DNA of 64,000 nucleotides, taken from the NCBI GenBank assembly GCA_022539475.1, contig VCMS01000178.1, positions 50,407 to 114,406 on the forward strand. Reading direction: 5' to 3'. Within the stretch, counting starts at the first letter, position 1; each line of letters opens with the position of its first letter. This DNA is from Gracilaria domingensis. Lineage: Eukaryota; Rhodophyta; Florideophyceae; Gracilariales; Gracilariaceae. Below the pieces are notes generated by a model. That model ran no database searches. It worked only from the letters and a program-made list of their open reading frames with translations, and was not told where the DNA came from. The position numbers were made by a program, and so were the translations under genes. Shown piece after piece: positions 21,011-32,150 of the stretch.

Positions 21011-22359
21011 TGACGTGAAAGTCATATCTTTGTTATTTGATACGCATTCTTGTTTATTTTACCACTGTTGTAAAGCCCGTTTTTTCCTGCGAATAAAACA
21101 TTTTTACCGTTTTCGCAACTTTTCTGCCTGATTTTGTGTCTAACTCCGGTTTGCCAAAAACGCAATAAGCTACTTACGTCTTTGAAACCTACTCACGAAA
21201 CTGTTACGCTGACATAAACACGTAAGTGTCTCCGCCTTTAGGCCTTCTCTTCACTGCACCGTGGACAAGTTTTCAAGTTTCTTTTGTCCACAGTTTTCAA
21301 GTCGCTTCTTCAGCGACTCTAACGAAAAAAAACACTTGAAGAACTGTTCTATCAGATTTGTTTTTACTTTTTCCGCCTGCCAAGTCATTTTCTTTTCACT
21401 TCTTTTGTACCACGTGTGCTATTTGTGCGTGTTCTTGTTTCTATGTAGAAAAAGCCTTACAAAATTGCCGAGCCTCACATGTCACGGGCAGCAAAGATAC
21501 AGAAATGTAACATTGACGTCTTTATCACTTATCAGAAATTGAGCAGTCACGAATAGATCTTCTAACTCATGATATCAATTTCGGCGACAAACCTTGCGCA
21601 ATCGACGTGACTGTAATTATTCCTCACAGTGCGTCATATACGAATCAAGGTGCGATTCGAGCGGAACAAGCGGCCATAGAAGCTGAACAAGCGATTAAGC
21701 GTAGCACAAAGCGTTTTGAAAGCAAAACCGAGTAGAATTTGTGCCTATGGGCTTGGACGTCCATGGTCTGTTTTGTTGCTCATTGAAACACTTTTTCCGA
21801 CGTGTTTCTTTAATCACAAGTGGTATAAAAGACACGAAACCCGCGAAGGAGTAATTCTAACTCACTCCACGGCGAATGGATCATACTACAGCTGACAGAG
21901 ATAGCTGTCAACCGCCTCCGCTTGGCAGCCGTTCAAGCGGACACCGCAAAATCTTGCTAGCTGTGGTCGCCTCTCACGAAAATGGTAAATAGAGCCCTCA
22001 TTCATTCATTCATTCAAACCTCTCGGCAAAACTCCAGCTTTTATGACAATAGCATCGAGTACCCTCTCACTGAGCGGCAACTACAGTCTGAGACGGAGTA
22101 TTTGCTAAAACAGCGCGCCATTTTTGCAACGAGGGCACACGGTATCATTTATGAGCCCATAGCGTCACTTCGAGTTCGAAACGTCGCAGTAAGGCGGCAT
22201 ATTCGAGTTTAGCGACCTTTATTCTCCTTCAAAACCGACTTCCAAATCCCACTCCCTATTCCTAGAACCACCAGCCGGCGCATGAGACCGGCATCCGTCC
22301 AAAGACTGCTCTCAGTCACCCCGGCTAATCAGGGATAGTTGAGAGACCAGTATTGGCCC

Positions 22360-22643
22360 CATTAAAAGACAAGGCCAAGTACGCCCCACTCCTGGCCGCC
22401 CTCGAGACTTACTGTCTTTCCACTAAGCTTTCTTATCTTTCAACTGCTAAAAGATTCAAAGTCTCAAATTCATAACCCCAGTGTTCAATAAAGGTGACGT
22501 TGACCTCGAATCTAAGCGCAACGCCTTAAGCTTTGACTTTACAAACGATGAGGAAGAGCTCATAGCTAGTCCAACCACATATTACGCTAACCAAGGCGCA
22601 CCACTCTTCCGAGAATGTTTTAAAGACTTGGTCAAGTTTTACG
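22360..22643 (+). pseudogene. pogo/Tigger-like transposase, 5' part (split by LTR element)
   Basis: In one frame to about 22470 the residues KYAPLLAALETYCLSTKLSY and STAKRFKVSNS look like the N-terminal helix-turn-helix. After a frame change, the residues from about 22488 to the end read GDVDLESKRNALSFDFTNDE and then PLFRECFKDLVKFY, the CENP-B-like second DNA-binding domain. The frame runs into the TTACG at 22639-22643, where the LTR element begins, and resumes at 56053. The gene also has the earlier frame break, so it was dead or is now dead. Confidence 0.65.
22639..22643. repeat. Target-site duplication TTACG, left copy
   Basis: TTACG directly precedes the TG of the left LTR, and the same five bases follow the CA of the right LTR at 56048-56052. 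Confidence 0.92.
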
Positions 22644-23408
22644 TGTAGTGCAACGCAATTTGTGGTATGCGCTCGCTTTTGAGATGAAATCACTGCGCCT
22701 GCAGTGCAGTGGAGGTCAGTGACGTCGAACGGGTTGGCACAGCATTGCTGGATGGTGACACACGTGTATAGACGGTTGGCGCCCAACTTTGGGATATTTT
22801 AGATATTATTATTTATCTTATTTTAGCTCGGTTGCACCACTTGACAGTGGCATAGCTACACTACTTAGTAGGTTGAGCTGCACCCATTGCTGGGGAAGTA
22901 AACGGAGCAACCGAGTGTTCGGCTCTAACTTACCACCCCCGGTGTGTGATAGCCTCCTTGCGGAGAGTCGCCACCGTGTGTCGGGTACGTTATCCGCCTC
23001 GCGGCATCCTCAAAACCACTACCGCTTTCGCGTGTTTACTTTGTGTGTGTTTTCTTTATTTCTGTCCCTGTTATACAGGTAGCACTACTTGGTGTACCGG
23101 TGCATACCGTTTGTGGCTCGACACACTCGCGTGGGCTATTACCGCTCTTGCATGTCATCGCCACACTCGTGGGTACCGCATGTTACGCACGTGACGCTAC
23201 TGCCGACTTGTGTCGTGTGTTCTCTACCACTGGACGCCTCTTCTTCGCCGCTTCACTCCCTCCATTACTTGGGAAGGGTCGACCCCGGTCTTACACCCGG
23301 CATTGCCGTTCCGTACCTGTGGGAGCGCTCTACTGCTGTACTCGCCTCTTGAGAGAGGGTCTGAACCGCCTTTGCGTGTCTTTCTCTATCGCTGGGTTTT
23401 GCACAACA
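22644..23408 (+). repeat. 5' LTR of chromovirus
   Basis: 765 bases starting TGTAGTG and ending CACAACA, nearly identical to 55283-56047. TTGGTCTCCC-type sequence starting two bases past its end is the candidate primer-binding site. Confidence 0.92.
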
Positions 23409-23847
23409 ATTGGTCTCCCGACTTAGAAGTCGCGTTAATCCAGCAACTTGGTTTTCTGATCAATTTCCGGTTTGCCGGTTCGTATCTGGTCGTGGAGATA
23501 CACTACAGAGTTTGTACTGGAGGGCTTTGCCGACAGACGTCGTGTTGGTACTGCTTTCCTCATTTTGGGTTGTTGTTTGGACACGGTTTACTACCGGTGG
23601 CTCTACCTATTTCCGTAGTGTGTGATTCCTGTCGGTACGGTTGTCGTCACCCTGTTTGGGTTGTCTACTGTTCCCAGCAATCTTGTCGAGTCAGTCCTAA
23701 TTCCGTATACGGCTGTTCCCATTGGTACGGTTGGTTCGTCCGATTTGTCGGTTATCTTCACTCGTGTGAGGACGCTACACTCATTCGAGGTTAATTTGTT
23801 GTTTGCTTTTCTGTTCCCAGTTTTCTGGTTGTCTCTCGTCGTGGACG
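23409..23847 (+). promoter_or_regulatory. Chromovirus leader with candidate primer-binding site
   Basis: The leader separates the LTR from gag. TGGTCTCCCGACTT at 23411 would pair with a tRNA 3' end ending AAGTCGGGAGACCA; it is not the usual initiator-Met site and I cannot name the tRNA. Open frames here overlap in all frames and are not genes. Confidence 0.5.
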
Positions 23848-25932
23848 ATGGTGTCGGGCAAGCGCTCGGGCCCTGCGAAGTCTCGCTCCGTTGGCTCTGG
23901 CTTGCCCCTGCGTCTGCGATCTGTTCCTGAACCCCTACAGGGTGATGGAAAGAAACCCGGAAACCGGAAACAGCCTGTCAAGTCGTCTGACGCCCCAGTG
24001 GCTGGGCCCTCATCTGCTCCTTTGGAGGGTCTTATACCCGCTGTCGCGGCGAAGGATGCGCTCGTAAACGAGTTGGAGACTCAAGTTCGTATGCTTGAGG
24101 CTCAGACTGCTGTGATGAGGAGTTCTCATGAAGCACTCGTTTCCGAGGTCGACACACTTCGTTTGAAGGTTGACGCAGCCCTCAACGGAGGTGTATCAGA
24201 TGATCTACGTATTTTACGGAAGGATGTTAATGCCCTCTTGGAGGTTCTTCAAGGATATCCCAGTTTCACCGAGGAGGTTGACACGAAGTTCATTCGGATC
24301 CTTGGCCGTCTTGAGACGTTAGAGGCCACCATCCGTGAGGATGACGGCCTTGCTGCCGCTTCTGCGGGAGTGTCTCGTGGTACACGTGACCGGAAGTCCG
24401 GGAAGGGTCGCTCTAAGAAGAGGAATGTCGACGAGTATGACTCGGATTCGTCACAGTCTTCTGGTATTTCAAACCGCTCGGCGGGTTCCTTATCATCGAG
24501 CTCGTCAAGTGACGGTGAACGTCGCGCTCGTTCTACGCGCTCGCGGAGTTCTACGTCCACATATGGTGTTGTTGGTACCCGGAAACGGGGGCGAAAGCAC
24601 TCAGGTTTGAGGGAACTGGAGCCGACGAATCCCTTGTTCAAAAGGTTGTTATCTTACCGGTATTACCGTTTGGAAGATTCAAGTCTGAATCGGACGCCCC
24701 GTGGCACGGGTAAGGTGAAGGACTGCATCAAACGCATGTCCTTAACCTTTCGAAACCAGTTGTTCACTGGGGAGGATCCCATTCTGGTGCTTGACTTTCT
24801 TTCACGCTTTGTAGCGGAAGCTGACATCCTCGGCATGAGTGAGGGGCAAGCTTATGTTGCCTTACCGTATTTTCTACGTGGACTCGCTGAAGATCAGTAT
24901 AACTCTGTAAGAGGTTCATCTCGCGCCTCTGAAGGAGGGGTCACCTGCTGGCCCGAAGCCGTGCAGTATTTGTTGCGCTCGTATGCGACAAATACCTCTA
25001 TCGAGGAAGCAATCACCGCGTTGCGGGAGACGAAACAACGCCCGAAGGAGTCGGAAACCGAGTACTCGGTACGCCTGAATAAGGCATTCCACCGTTGTGG
25101 CAATGTTTACTCGTCAAACGAGCGCTGTACGCTGTTTATCAACGGATTGAATCCGGCTATTGGTACTCTGGTTGCCCAGCGACGGGAAGACCGGAAGAAG
25201 ACTACCTACCTGGAGTTAGTGCAGTACACGAAGGCGGAGGGAGACGCCTTGCGCGCACGCACCGGATACCGGGTTTCAACCAAAGCGTTGCACCTCGAAG
25301 GAGGGTCGTCATCAGCTTCACTGCTACCGCAGGACTTTTCTGGCCACGACGTGGATAACTTACATCTCGCACAGGTGGACCTGGATTCTATCCCGACTAC
25401 GGAGTTGCCTTCTACTTCAGAAGCCTCGTCGAAGACCGAAGATGCACTGCTTTACGCAGACCGTCGACGCGTTCGCGGTCCTCAAGTACCCTATTCAGGG
25501 AGTCGTTACCAGCGACCTGGTTGGGTAGACCCGCGAACGGTGAAGTTTCAAGACCCACGGAGTTCCGGAAGACCACCCCTGATCTGTTTCACGTGTTACA
25601 ACCACGGTCATGCAGCTCCGAACTGCAACCTCTCGATGAGGGAAATGCCCACGGTTGTGGCGAATTTTGAAGCGCTGACCGCCGCCGAACAGGCGTCAGT
25701 GCCGGTAACCGCATATCTGCGTGCGAAGGCTGATTACCCCCGTAGGGTGTCTGCCGCAGAATTGGCTGCGTTACTGCACTCTGATTCGACCCAGGTCAAT
25801 GTTTCACCGGCTCAAGCCGTGGCGGCAACCGCTGCCGCGGGTAGTTCTGTCGTTGTTGCACAGGAATCTGTGAAGATGCCTGCTGCACAGGACGCCGTTC
25901 CCGTTAGAACGGATAGAACTCAGTTAAACTGA
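23848..25932 (+). CDS. Gag of chromovirus
   Basis: Capsid/nucleocapsid precursor, 694 residues from ATG 23848. Residues 75-150 form a coiled coil (LVNELETQVRMLEAQTAVM). A Ser/Arg-rich segment follows (about 200-245). The capsid-like Retrotrans_gag region spans roughly 300-480 (LRETKQRPKESETEYSVRLN). A single zinc knuckle of CX2CX4HX4C type (CFTCYNHGHAAPNC) is at residues 580-593. The frame ends in ...TTA AAC TGA at 25930-25932, three bases from the protease ATG. The last seven sense bases, GTTAAAC, are a potential -1 slippery site leading into the protease frame. Confidence 0.9.
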   Translation: MVSGKRSGPAKSRSVGSGLPLRLRSVPEPLQGDGKKPGNRKQPVKSSDAPVAGPSSAPLEGLIPAVAAKDALVNELETQVRMLEAQTAVMRSSHEALVSEVDTLRLKVDAALNGGVSDDLRILRKDVNALLEVLQGYPSFTEEVDTKFIRILGRLETLEATIREDDGLAAASAGVSRGTRDRKSGKGRSKKRNVDEYDSDSSQSSGISNRSAGSLSSSSSSDGERRARSTRSRSSTSTYGVVGTRKRGRKHSGLRELEPTNPLFKRLLSYRYYRLEDSSLNRTPRGTGKVKDCIKRMSLTFRNQLFTGEDPILVLDFLSRFVAEADILGMSEGQAYVALPYFLRGLAEDQYNSVRGSSRASEGGVTCWPEAVQYLLRSYATNTSIEEAITALRETKQRPKESETEYSVRLNKAFHRCGNVYSSNERCTLFINGLNPAIGTLVAQRREDRKKTTYLELVQYTKAEGDALRARTGYRVSTKALHLEGGSSSASLLPQDFSGHDVDNLHLAQVDLDSIPTTELPSTSEASSKTEDALLYADRRRVRGPQVPYSGSRYQRPGWVDPRTVKFQDPRSSGRPPLICFTCYNHGHAAPNCNLSMREMPTVVANFEALTAAEQASVPVTAYLRAKADYPRRVSAAELAALLHSDSTQVNVSPAQAVAATAAAGSSVVVAQESVKMPAAQDAVPVRTDRTQLN

Positions 25933-25934
25933 GT

Positions 25935-26816
25935 ATGGGAGTCTCCAATGGAGAGGCGCCCGAGTCGAGGTCTACGGCGCCCGAGGCGTCACCGCCTCGC
26001 TCCCAGGTCAAAATCCTTTCGAGGAAACAGACCGTCTTAGACGTGGACTCTACCACCATCGGTGTGTTACGTCGCCCGTGGATACGGTTTAGGAACAACC
26101 GGATCCCGGATCGAGTCATGGTAATGGCCAAGCGAAACTACAAGATATTTGCTGACCTTGGCCTATCCACCCAGTATATGGTGAGTCATCTCTCTGTCTT
26201 GGATACAGGTGCTGGCCCCAACTTCATTGTTGAGTCGTTACTACCGCCGGAAGTCCGTTGTCGAATCCGCCATGGACCCGTCATGGACGTGGGAGATGCT
26301 AACAATAACCCGTTACAAACGGCTGGAATGGTTTCACTGATTGTCAGGATTGGTAACTGCATCGAGCAGGTAGAATTCATCGTCTGCAAGACGCTCGCTG
26401 CCCCTGTCATTCTAGGCTGTGACTTTTGCGACAGATATGTCGAAGCCATCCGACCGCGTGCGCGTGAAGTGGAAATGGAAGATGGTTCGGTTGTACCGAT
26501 TGTTCGTCGCTCATTACGCCGAGCGTCAGCTAAGCTGGTACCACTACCCGCTCCTCTACAGAATTCCTCGCCTCCGAAGGAGTCGCCGAAGCTCCGCGTA
26601 GCGCGTGCAATTTCTATTCCGCCAGAATCCCAGGTTTGGGTTGATGTTACTGCCGCACCGCGTGGTTTGCGGGTTGTTCAACCATTGAACTCGTTATACG
26701 AGAAGTATCAGGTCGCGTTGGCGAACGGAGTTGTTCAAATCAACAGCGAACACCCCTTTCGGGTTCTGTTAGCCAATTTTGGCAAGAAGCCCCAGTATCT
26801 GGTGAAGAACAAGTAA
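25935..26816 (+). CDS. Aspartic protease ORF of chromovirus
   Basis: A 293-residue frame with the retropepsin active site LDTGAGPNFI (Asp at residue 90) and the partner ILGCDF about 70 residues later. It lies in the -1 frame relative to Gag. The ATG at 25935 is two bases past the gag stop; the frame is already open from 25917, so either frameshifting or reinitiation could express it. Pol lies in a further -1 frame and overlaps the end of this ORF. Confidence 0.88.
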   Translation: MGVSNGEAPESRSTAPEASPPRSQVKILSRKQTVLDVDSTTIGVLRRPWIRFRNNRIPDRVMVMAKRNYKIFADLGLSTQYMVSHLSVLDTGAGPNFIVESLLPPEVRCRIRHGPVMDVGDANNNPLQTAGMVSLIVRIGNCIEQVEFIVCKTLAAPVILGCDFCDRYVEAIRPRAREVEMEDGSVVPIVRRSLRRASAKLVPLPAPLQNSSPPKESPKLRVARAISIPPESQVWVDVTAAPRGLRVVQPLNSLYEKYQVALANGVVQINSEHPFRVLLANFGKKPQYLVKNK

Positions 26817-26875
26817 TTGGTACTGTATTACCCCACCCTACGGCACTTATCCCTACAAAGGTGACTGCCGCCGAG

Positions 26876-29800
26876 ATGCTCGGGATTGCTGAAGAACGCA
26901 CTGGTGTGCTTCCACCTAAGGAGGGGGAGGGAGAATCGTCTCGCTCGTCCGCGTCGGACCCGTCTCAGAGGGTTGAACACACGAATGACTCGGAAGTTAG
27001 GACCGTTCCTACGAGTTATGACAAGATTGACCCTATCAAGGAGTTAGAAGAATTGAATCTCGGTCATGTACCGGTTTCACACCGTGAGAAGTTGCGCAAC
27101 ATGTTGCGAGAGTTTACACCAATGTGGGATGGTTCCCTCGGAGAGGTTTCAACTACGGAACACCGAATTGACCTCCTGCCGGAGACCAAGCCGATTGCTC
27201 AGCACCCCTACAGGGCAGGCCCGAAAGCACGGGAAGAGGAAGAGTTTCAGATTAACAAAATGCTCCGCGCTGGCGTGATAGAACCGGCTCAGTCGCCGTG
27301 GGCATCTCCAGTTGTACTGGCTCCGAAACCCGATGGGTCCTGGCGCTTTTGTATCGACTATCGTCGCTTGAACGATGTCACCGTCAAAGACGTGTACGCT
27401 ATACCTCGTATGGACGAGTATATCGACTCGCTTGGCGATGCTACTGTGTTCTCCACTTTGGATGCAAACTGGGGGTACTGGCAAGTACCAGTTAGACCGG
27501 AAGACCGTGACAAGACCGCGTTTACCTGTCATTCAGGACTATACCGCTTTAAGCGTATGCCGTTTGGGTTAACGAACGCCCCCGCTACGTTTCAGCGTGC
27601 TCTGGACATTTTGTTAGCTCGCTTCAAATGGCGGAGTTGCTTGGTATACCTCGATGACATCATCGTGTTTTCCAACAGTTTGGACGATCACCTCGAACAT
27701 GTTCGGGAGATAATGACCGCTTTGCGGGATGCTGGAATTACTCTCAAATTGAGGAAGTGTAAGTTTTTCACTGACTCAGTGAAGTATCTGGGCCATGTCA
27801 TACGTCCAGGACGGTTACTGATCGAGGAAGCTCGCGTGAAGTCCCTCAAAGAGGCGAAGCACCCCACTACACAGACAGAGCTACGCTCCTTTCTGGGGCT
27901 ATGCAACGTATATAGACGGTTCATTTCCTGCTTCGCGAACATCGCGGGACCGCTCAACGAACTCCTGAAGAAGGGACAACCGCCCAAATTGGGACCACTT
28001 ACCCCCACGCAAGTGGAGGCTTTCAACTCTCTTAAAAAGGCTGTTACTACGGCCCCCGTGTTAGCGTTACCGAAGAACGGGTTGCCGTACACCGTGGATA
28101 CGGATTCGAGCGATTACCAGATTGGCTGGGCTCTCTTTCAGACTACACCCGAAGGGGAACGCAAACCAATTGGATATTGGTCTCGTACACTCAACGTGCA
28201 CGAGCGCAATTACTCGGTGTCCGAGAAGGAGTGTCTCGCCATGGTATGGGCTTTGCAGACTCTACGACCATATCTTATGGGTGTCCACTTTACCGTCAAT
28301 ACGGATCATTCCGCCTTGCGTTGGTTAATGTCAGTCACGGAGCCTTCCGGACGCCTAATGCGCTGGCGTCTTCGGCTTGCCGAGTTTGACTACGAGGTCA
28401 CCTATAAGAAGGGTTGTTTGAACGCGCAAGCGGATGCTCTTTCACGTTTAGGAACGGAAGGTGAAGCTTTACCCGTCGATGACGAGGATGAAGATATCCC
28501 CTGTTTCCTCATGGAGGAGGGTGATGAAGACTACGACATCGTGTCGGACGACATCTGTGATGATTTGCTCGTCGCAAACGGTGAAGACCCGGAATCCGGT
28601 ACATTCGTCCCCATTACTCCAGAAGAGCTCGTGCGGGAACAGCAATCTGACCCGTTCTGTACGAGGATACGCGCCCAAATTAATGGTGGTGCTAACATCC
28701 TGTTCGGGGTCAACACACAAGGTTACCTCGTCAGAGTGGTTCGTTCTACCCCACAGATTGTGGTTCCTCACTTCTTACAAACAAGGGTATTGCATCTCTC
28801 GCATCACTCGCGGATGGCTTCCCATCCGGGTGCTAAGCGGTTGTACACGACACTGCGTCGGGATTTCTACTGGCCCGCGTTAGCGTTGGAATGCTACACA
28901 ACCGTGAAGGCGTGCACACATTGTGCTCGAGAGCGAGTTAAACAGCGTCGCCATGCGAAGAAACTAACACTTTTCCCCGCAAGGGCGCCGTTGGAGTTTA
29001 TTGCCATCGATATACTCGGCGAGTTCTGGCGTACTTCCCGAGGAAATCGGTTCTTACTCGTTATTACGGATAGATTCAGTAAGCTAGTCCGGACAGTTCC
29101 GTTGAAGTCGATTACAGCACGCAGTGTTGCGGAGGCATTCGTTCGCCATTGGGTTATGGTCTACGGTCCCCCGGTCAATCTCCTCTCGGATAATGGTCCG
29201 CAGTTTACCGCACGTTTCTTCCAGGATGTCTGTCGGATACTCGACGTGAAAAATCTCTTCACGACGACGTATCATCCCCAATGCAATGGGCAAGTCGAAC
29301 GGTTTAACCGGACGATGCTCTCCGCGTTGCGGGCTTATACTGTTGAACACCCGAAAACTTGGGATCTCTACACGGATACCGTGACGTATGCGTATAATAC
29401 GCAAGTTCACAGAGTAACTGGTTTATCGCCCTTTGAGCTCGTGCTCTCACGGACACCACCCCCAGTTGCGGTTGAACCATCTGCAAAGCTGGATACGTCA
29501 CCGTCAATACGGGATCACTACTTGCAATGGAAGCAGTGGTTATCTGCCATGGTACCTGTCGCCAGGTCGTCAATGGCGAAAGCACAACACGCTTACAAGC
29601 GGAACTTTGATGCCCGGGTACGAAGACCACTACCGCCACTGAAAGTGGGAAACCTCGCCTTTGTCAGGAAGGAGTACTACAACCATGAAAAGGAGCGCCG
29701 CCACAAGCTTTCACCCATCGCTGATGGTCCATACCGCGTTATTAGCGTGAATACGGACACAGTCGTACTGGAAGTTGGCGACGCTCATGAGCGTTTCTCC

Positions 29801-30807
29801 CGCGATCGCGTTGTGCAGGGCCCAACCGTGCACACGGAAGTAGTTTCGGATTCACAGCAAGAAGCTGGACAGACACAGAACCGAGAAATCTCGTCGCAGA
29901 ACACTGCACCTACTGTGGGGCTTCGCCACCCTGCAAGGGGTCTCGCAGAGGTACCGATTATATCGTCGCAAGCCGAGATATCGGAACATACACCGCTGGT
30001 GAAATCGCGTTTCACAGCCTCTATTACACCGTCAACAGACGTGATGACCGCTCCCCGTAACGCTCCACCTAAGGAGGGGGAGGAGAATTCACGCGTCGTC
30101 ACGGAGAGTGAGTCACCGGTGTCGCTACCGTCGCAGCACCGTGATTCACGGGAAGATAATGAAGAGGAGGCGGAGTCGCCTCAGGACACCGTCGAAGACG
30201 TAGTTGCTACGGACACCACTGTCAGTGGGAAGGATCACCCACTATCGCGTGTTGAGGCCGCGAAGGATGCGCTGCAGTCGGCCGCTGTCGCGCAGAACTC
30301 CGCGGAGGATGCACAACCTTTTACGAAGGATCGCGACCTTTCTGAAGGATACCGCACGCAACGAACGCACTCGAGGTTGTCCCAGGATACTGGTATCGCT
30401 CACCCGCTTGGGGAATTGTCGCCAGAACACGCGCCCATCGCCTCGTCGGTGCAGGACGCGGAGCATGCTCTCGTTCGCGACGTTACCACGGCAAGGCCGG
30501 AAGTTGATCAAGAACACTCGAATTCTCGGCAGAGTGAGGCTACAGCAAAGCTGGATACTGTATCACGGAGTATTCTGGACGCGCAGTCGCCGCAAACCGT
30601 CGCTGATGACCGCCACATACCGCCTTCACGGGGGCGCGCTAAGGAAGTCAAGGCAGATCCCGGTACCTTAGACACTGCAGAGCAGGAGGAAGAGAAGACG
30701 CTCGCTGAAGCGAAGATCACATACCCCGGTTCGGGTAATGGTAGTGCACCGTTGCACCCAGCCGTGGGGAAGTCGCAAGCCGCACGTCATCGTCTGTCTC
30801 TTGCAGA
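26876..30807 (+). CDS. Pol of chromovirus: RT, RNase H, integrase (interrupted)
   Basis: The open frame extends before ATG 26876 into the protease ORF and is intact up to the insertion at 30810. Reverse transcriptase: WRFCIDYRRLND, then LVYLDDIIVFSN with YLDD at residues 258-261. RNase H: VDTDSSDYQIGWALF and VNTDHSALRWLM. Integrase: HH-CC zinc site (HLSHHSRMASHPGAKRL, CTHCARER), then the catalytic core with FIAIDILGEFW, LLSDNGPQFT and CNGQVERFNRT. A GPY/F-like part (ADGPYRVISVN) follows. About 330 residues of acidic linker lead to the break. The reading frame would continue in the chromodomain piece at 52257. Bases 30808-30967 stay open by chance inside the inserted element. Confidence 0.93.
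26912..26928 (+). repeat. Internal polypurine-tract-like repeat 1
   Basis: CCACCTAAGGAGGGGGA recurs at 30065-30081, and all but its first base at 55265-55280 as the true 3' polypurine tract. Confidence 0.8.
30065..30081 (+). repeat. Internal polypurine-tract-like repeat 2
   Basis: Same 17 bases as at 26912, inside pol, encoding PPKEGE in the pol frame at both sites. Confidence 0.8.
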
Positions 30808-31289
30808 TGCTAGTTTTTGGCGAGGGTCGTCCAGAAATTCGCAAGGGTCGTCCAGTAAATTTTTTGAAAAAATATCGAGATCAATTATTTCAAAATTTGC
30901 AGATAATTGCTTGGGTCGTCCAGAATCGCTGTGCAGTAAATACTGGTGGGTTTTCCACTCATGCTAGTTCTTTAGTCGAGGGCTACCTGAACGGTATTTC
31001 GCGAAGTCTAGGTTCAGTTTCCATTAAGGTGCACATTACACGATACCTTCTGCGGAATGATACCCTGCAACGCATGGAATACTGGTGCTAGTACAGATGA
31101 TGCCCATTATGACGTCATACCGTTTTATTCGTATCTATTCTTCTATCGACCGCTTTTGCTAACCACTACTTCGCTATATTACATGTACCATTTCCCCATG
31201 ATGGAGCGGGTGTAGGCGCAATCTGCGGCAGATGCCGCAGACTGCACCTCCACCATAGTGCTGTATCGGTAGCACAAATACGCACTCCG

Positions 31290-31374
31290 AGAGGATGAGG
31301 CGCGAAGCGCCTCATCCTCTCCGTTCCTCATGTAGGGAACCATGCCCAGATGCATGGTTCCCTACTTGAGGAAC
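31290..31374. repeat. Two adjacent hairpins
   Basis: AGAGGATGAGGCGC at 31290-31303 pairs exactly with 31307-31320. Directly after it, 31323-31345 pairs with 31352-31374 over 23 bp with one mismatch. A weaker inverted repeat precedes them at 31210-31254 (TCTGCGGCA core). Confidence 0.85.
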
Positions 31375-31750
31375 CTGCACCTGCAACTCGTGAGCTACGT
31401 CCGCATCAAAAGTCATTTACCTGTATACGCAAGCAGAAAGTATCCATAAGTTAGTCAATTCTCCGTTGGAAGCATTTGAAATGCGATGGAACCTACCATT
31501 GATTAAACAAAACAGAAACGTTGAGCTAGAAAAGTCGAGGGACCTAGTAACTCGCAAAAGTAACGCAAAGCCTTTTTCCTGCCGTTTACATGTCGCAGAG
31601 CGCGAAGAGACGTGGTGAGGATTGGTTAGTTTAGAAAAAAGATACGTAGAAGGATATGGAAGCACGTACGAAAAGACTGCACGGAAAGACTGCACGGAAT
31701 ACATCCGTGAGATACGGATGCTGTCCGCTTCATGGAGGCGTCCGACGAGG

Positions 31751-31837
31751 GCGGAGAAAGAGAATGAGGTACGCTTCATGTCCGCTTAATGGAATCCATT
31801 AAGCAGAGATGAAGCGTACTTCATTCTCTTTCTCCGC
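31751..31837. repeat. 42-bp near-perfect hairpin
   Basis: Arms at 31751-31792 and 31796-31837 pair over 42 bases with about three mismatches and a 3-base loop. It lies some 300 bp upstream of the transposase ATG. Confidence 0.85.
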
Positions 31838-32150
31838 ACGCTACTTCGTAGCGAGTGCGAGGGCGGAAAAAAGTACGACGGAGCGGAGTAGAACGCGAGG
31901 ATGGCACGGATCACGACGGTAACAGAAGGTCGGACGTCGGACGGGCGGCGGCGGCGGCGGAGGGAAGAGATTTATTTTTCTGTGCGAGATTGGACAAGTG
32001 TACAGCCTACAACGTTGCGAAACCACAGGTTTATAACCCGTGGTAGATAATACGAGAAGTACACCCTTGTGTTGAGGTCGACGTGTACCTACGTTCCTTT
32101 TTGAACGAAAGCACGTGATTTAAACTCAAAATATATTCTCCGTTCTCAGC

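Larger units (their letters stand above)
19687..22359. other. Repeat-bearing non-coding region
   Basis: No supported gene. A pair of direct repeats of about 25 bases (AATGATAACAGGTTTAYGCG) lies near 19753 and 19827. A TATAAA at about 21826 precedes only a 38-codon frame (21876-21992). Palindrome and tRNA-like repeats are listed separately. Confidence 0.5.
30814..32150. other. Left subterminal region of the giant element
   Basis: Non-coding. GGGTCGTCCAG occurs three times within the first 110 bases (about 30824, 30845 and 30913). Four inverted repeats follow between 31209 and 31840. These are the usual place for transposase-binding sites. Confidence 0.6.

Noticed and set aside
22946-23930. 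Many overlapping forward frames in the LTR and leader
   Set aside because: They repeat in the 3' LTR, overlap in all frames and have no protein motifs.
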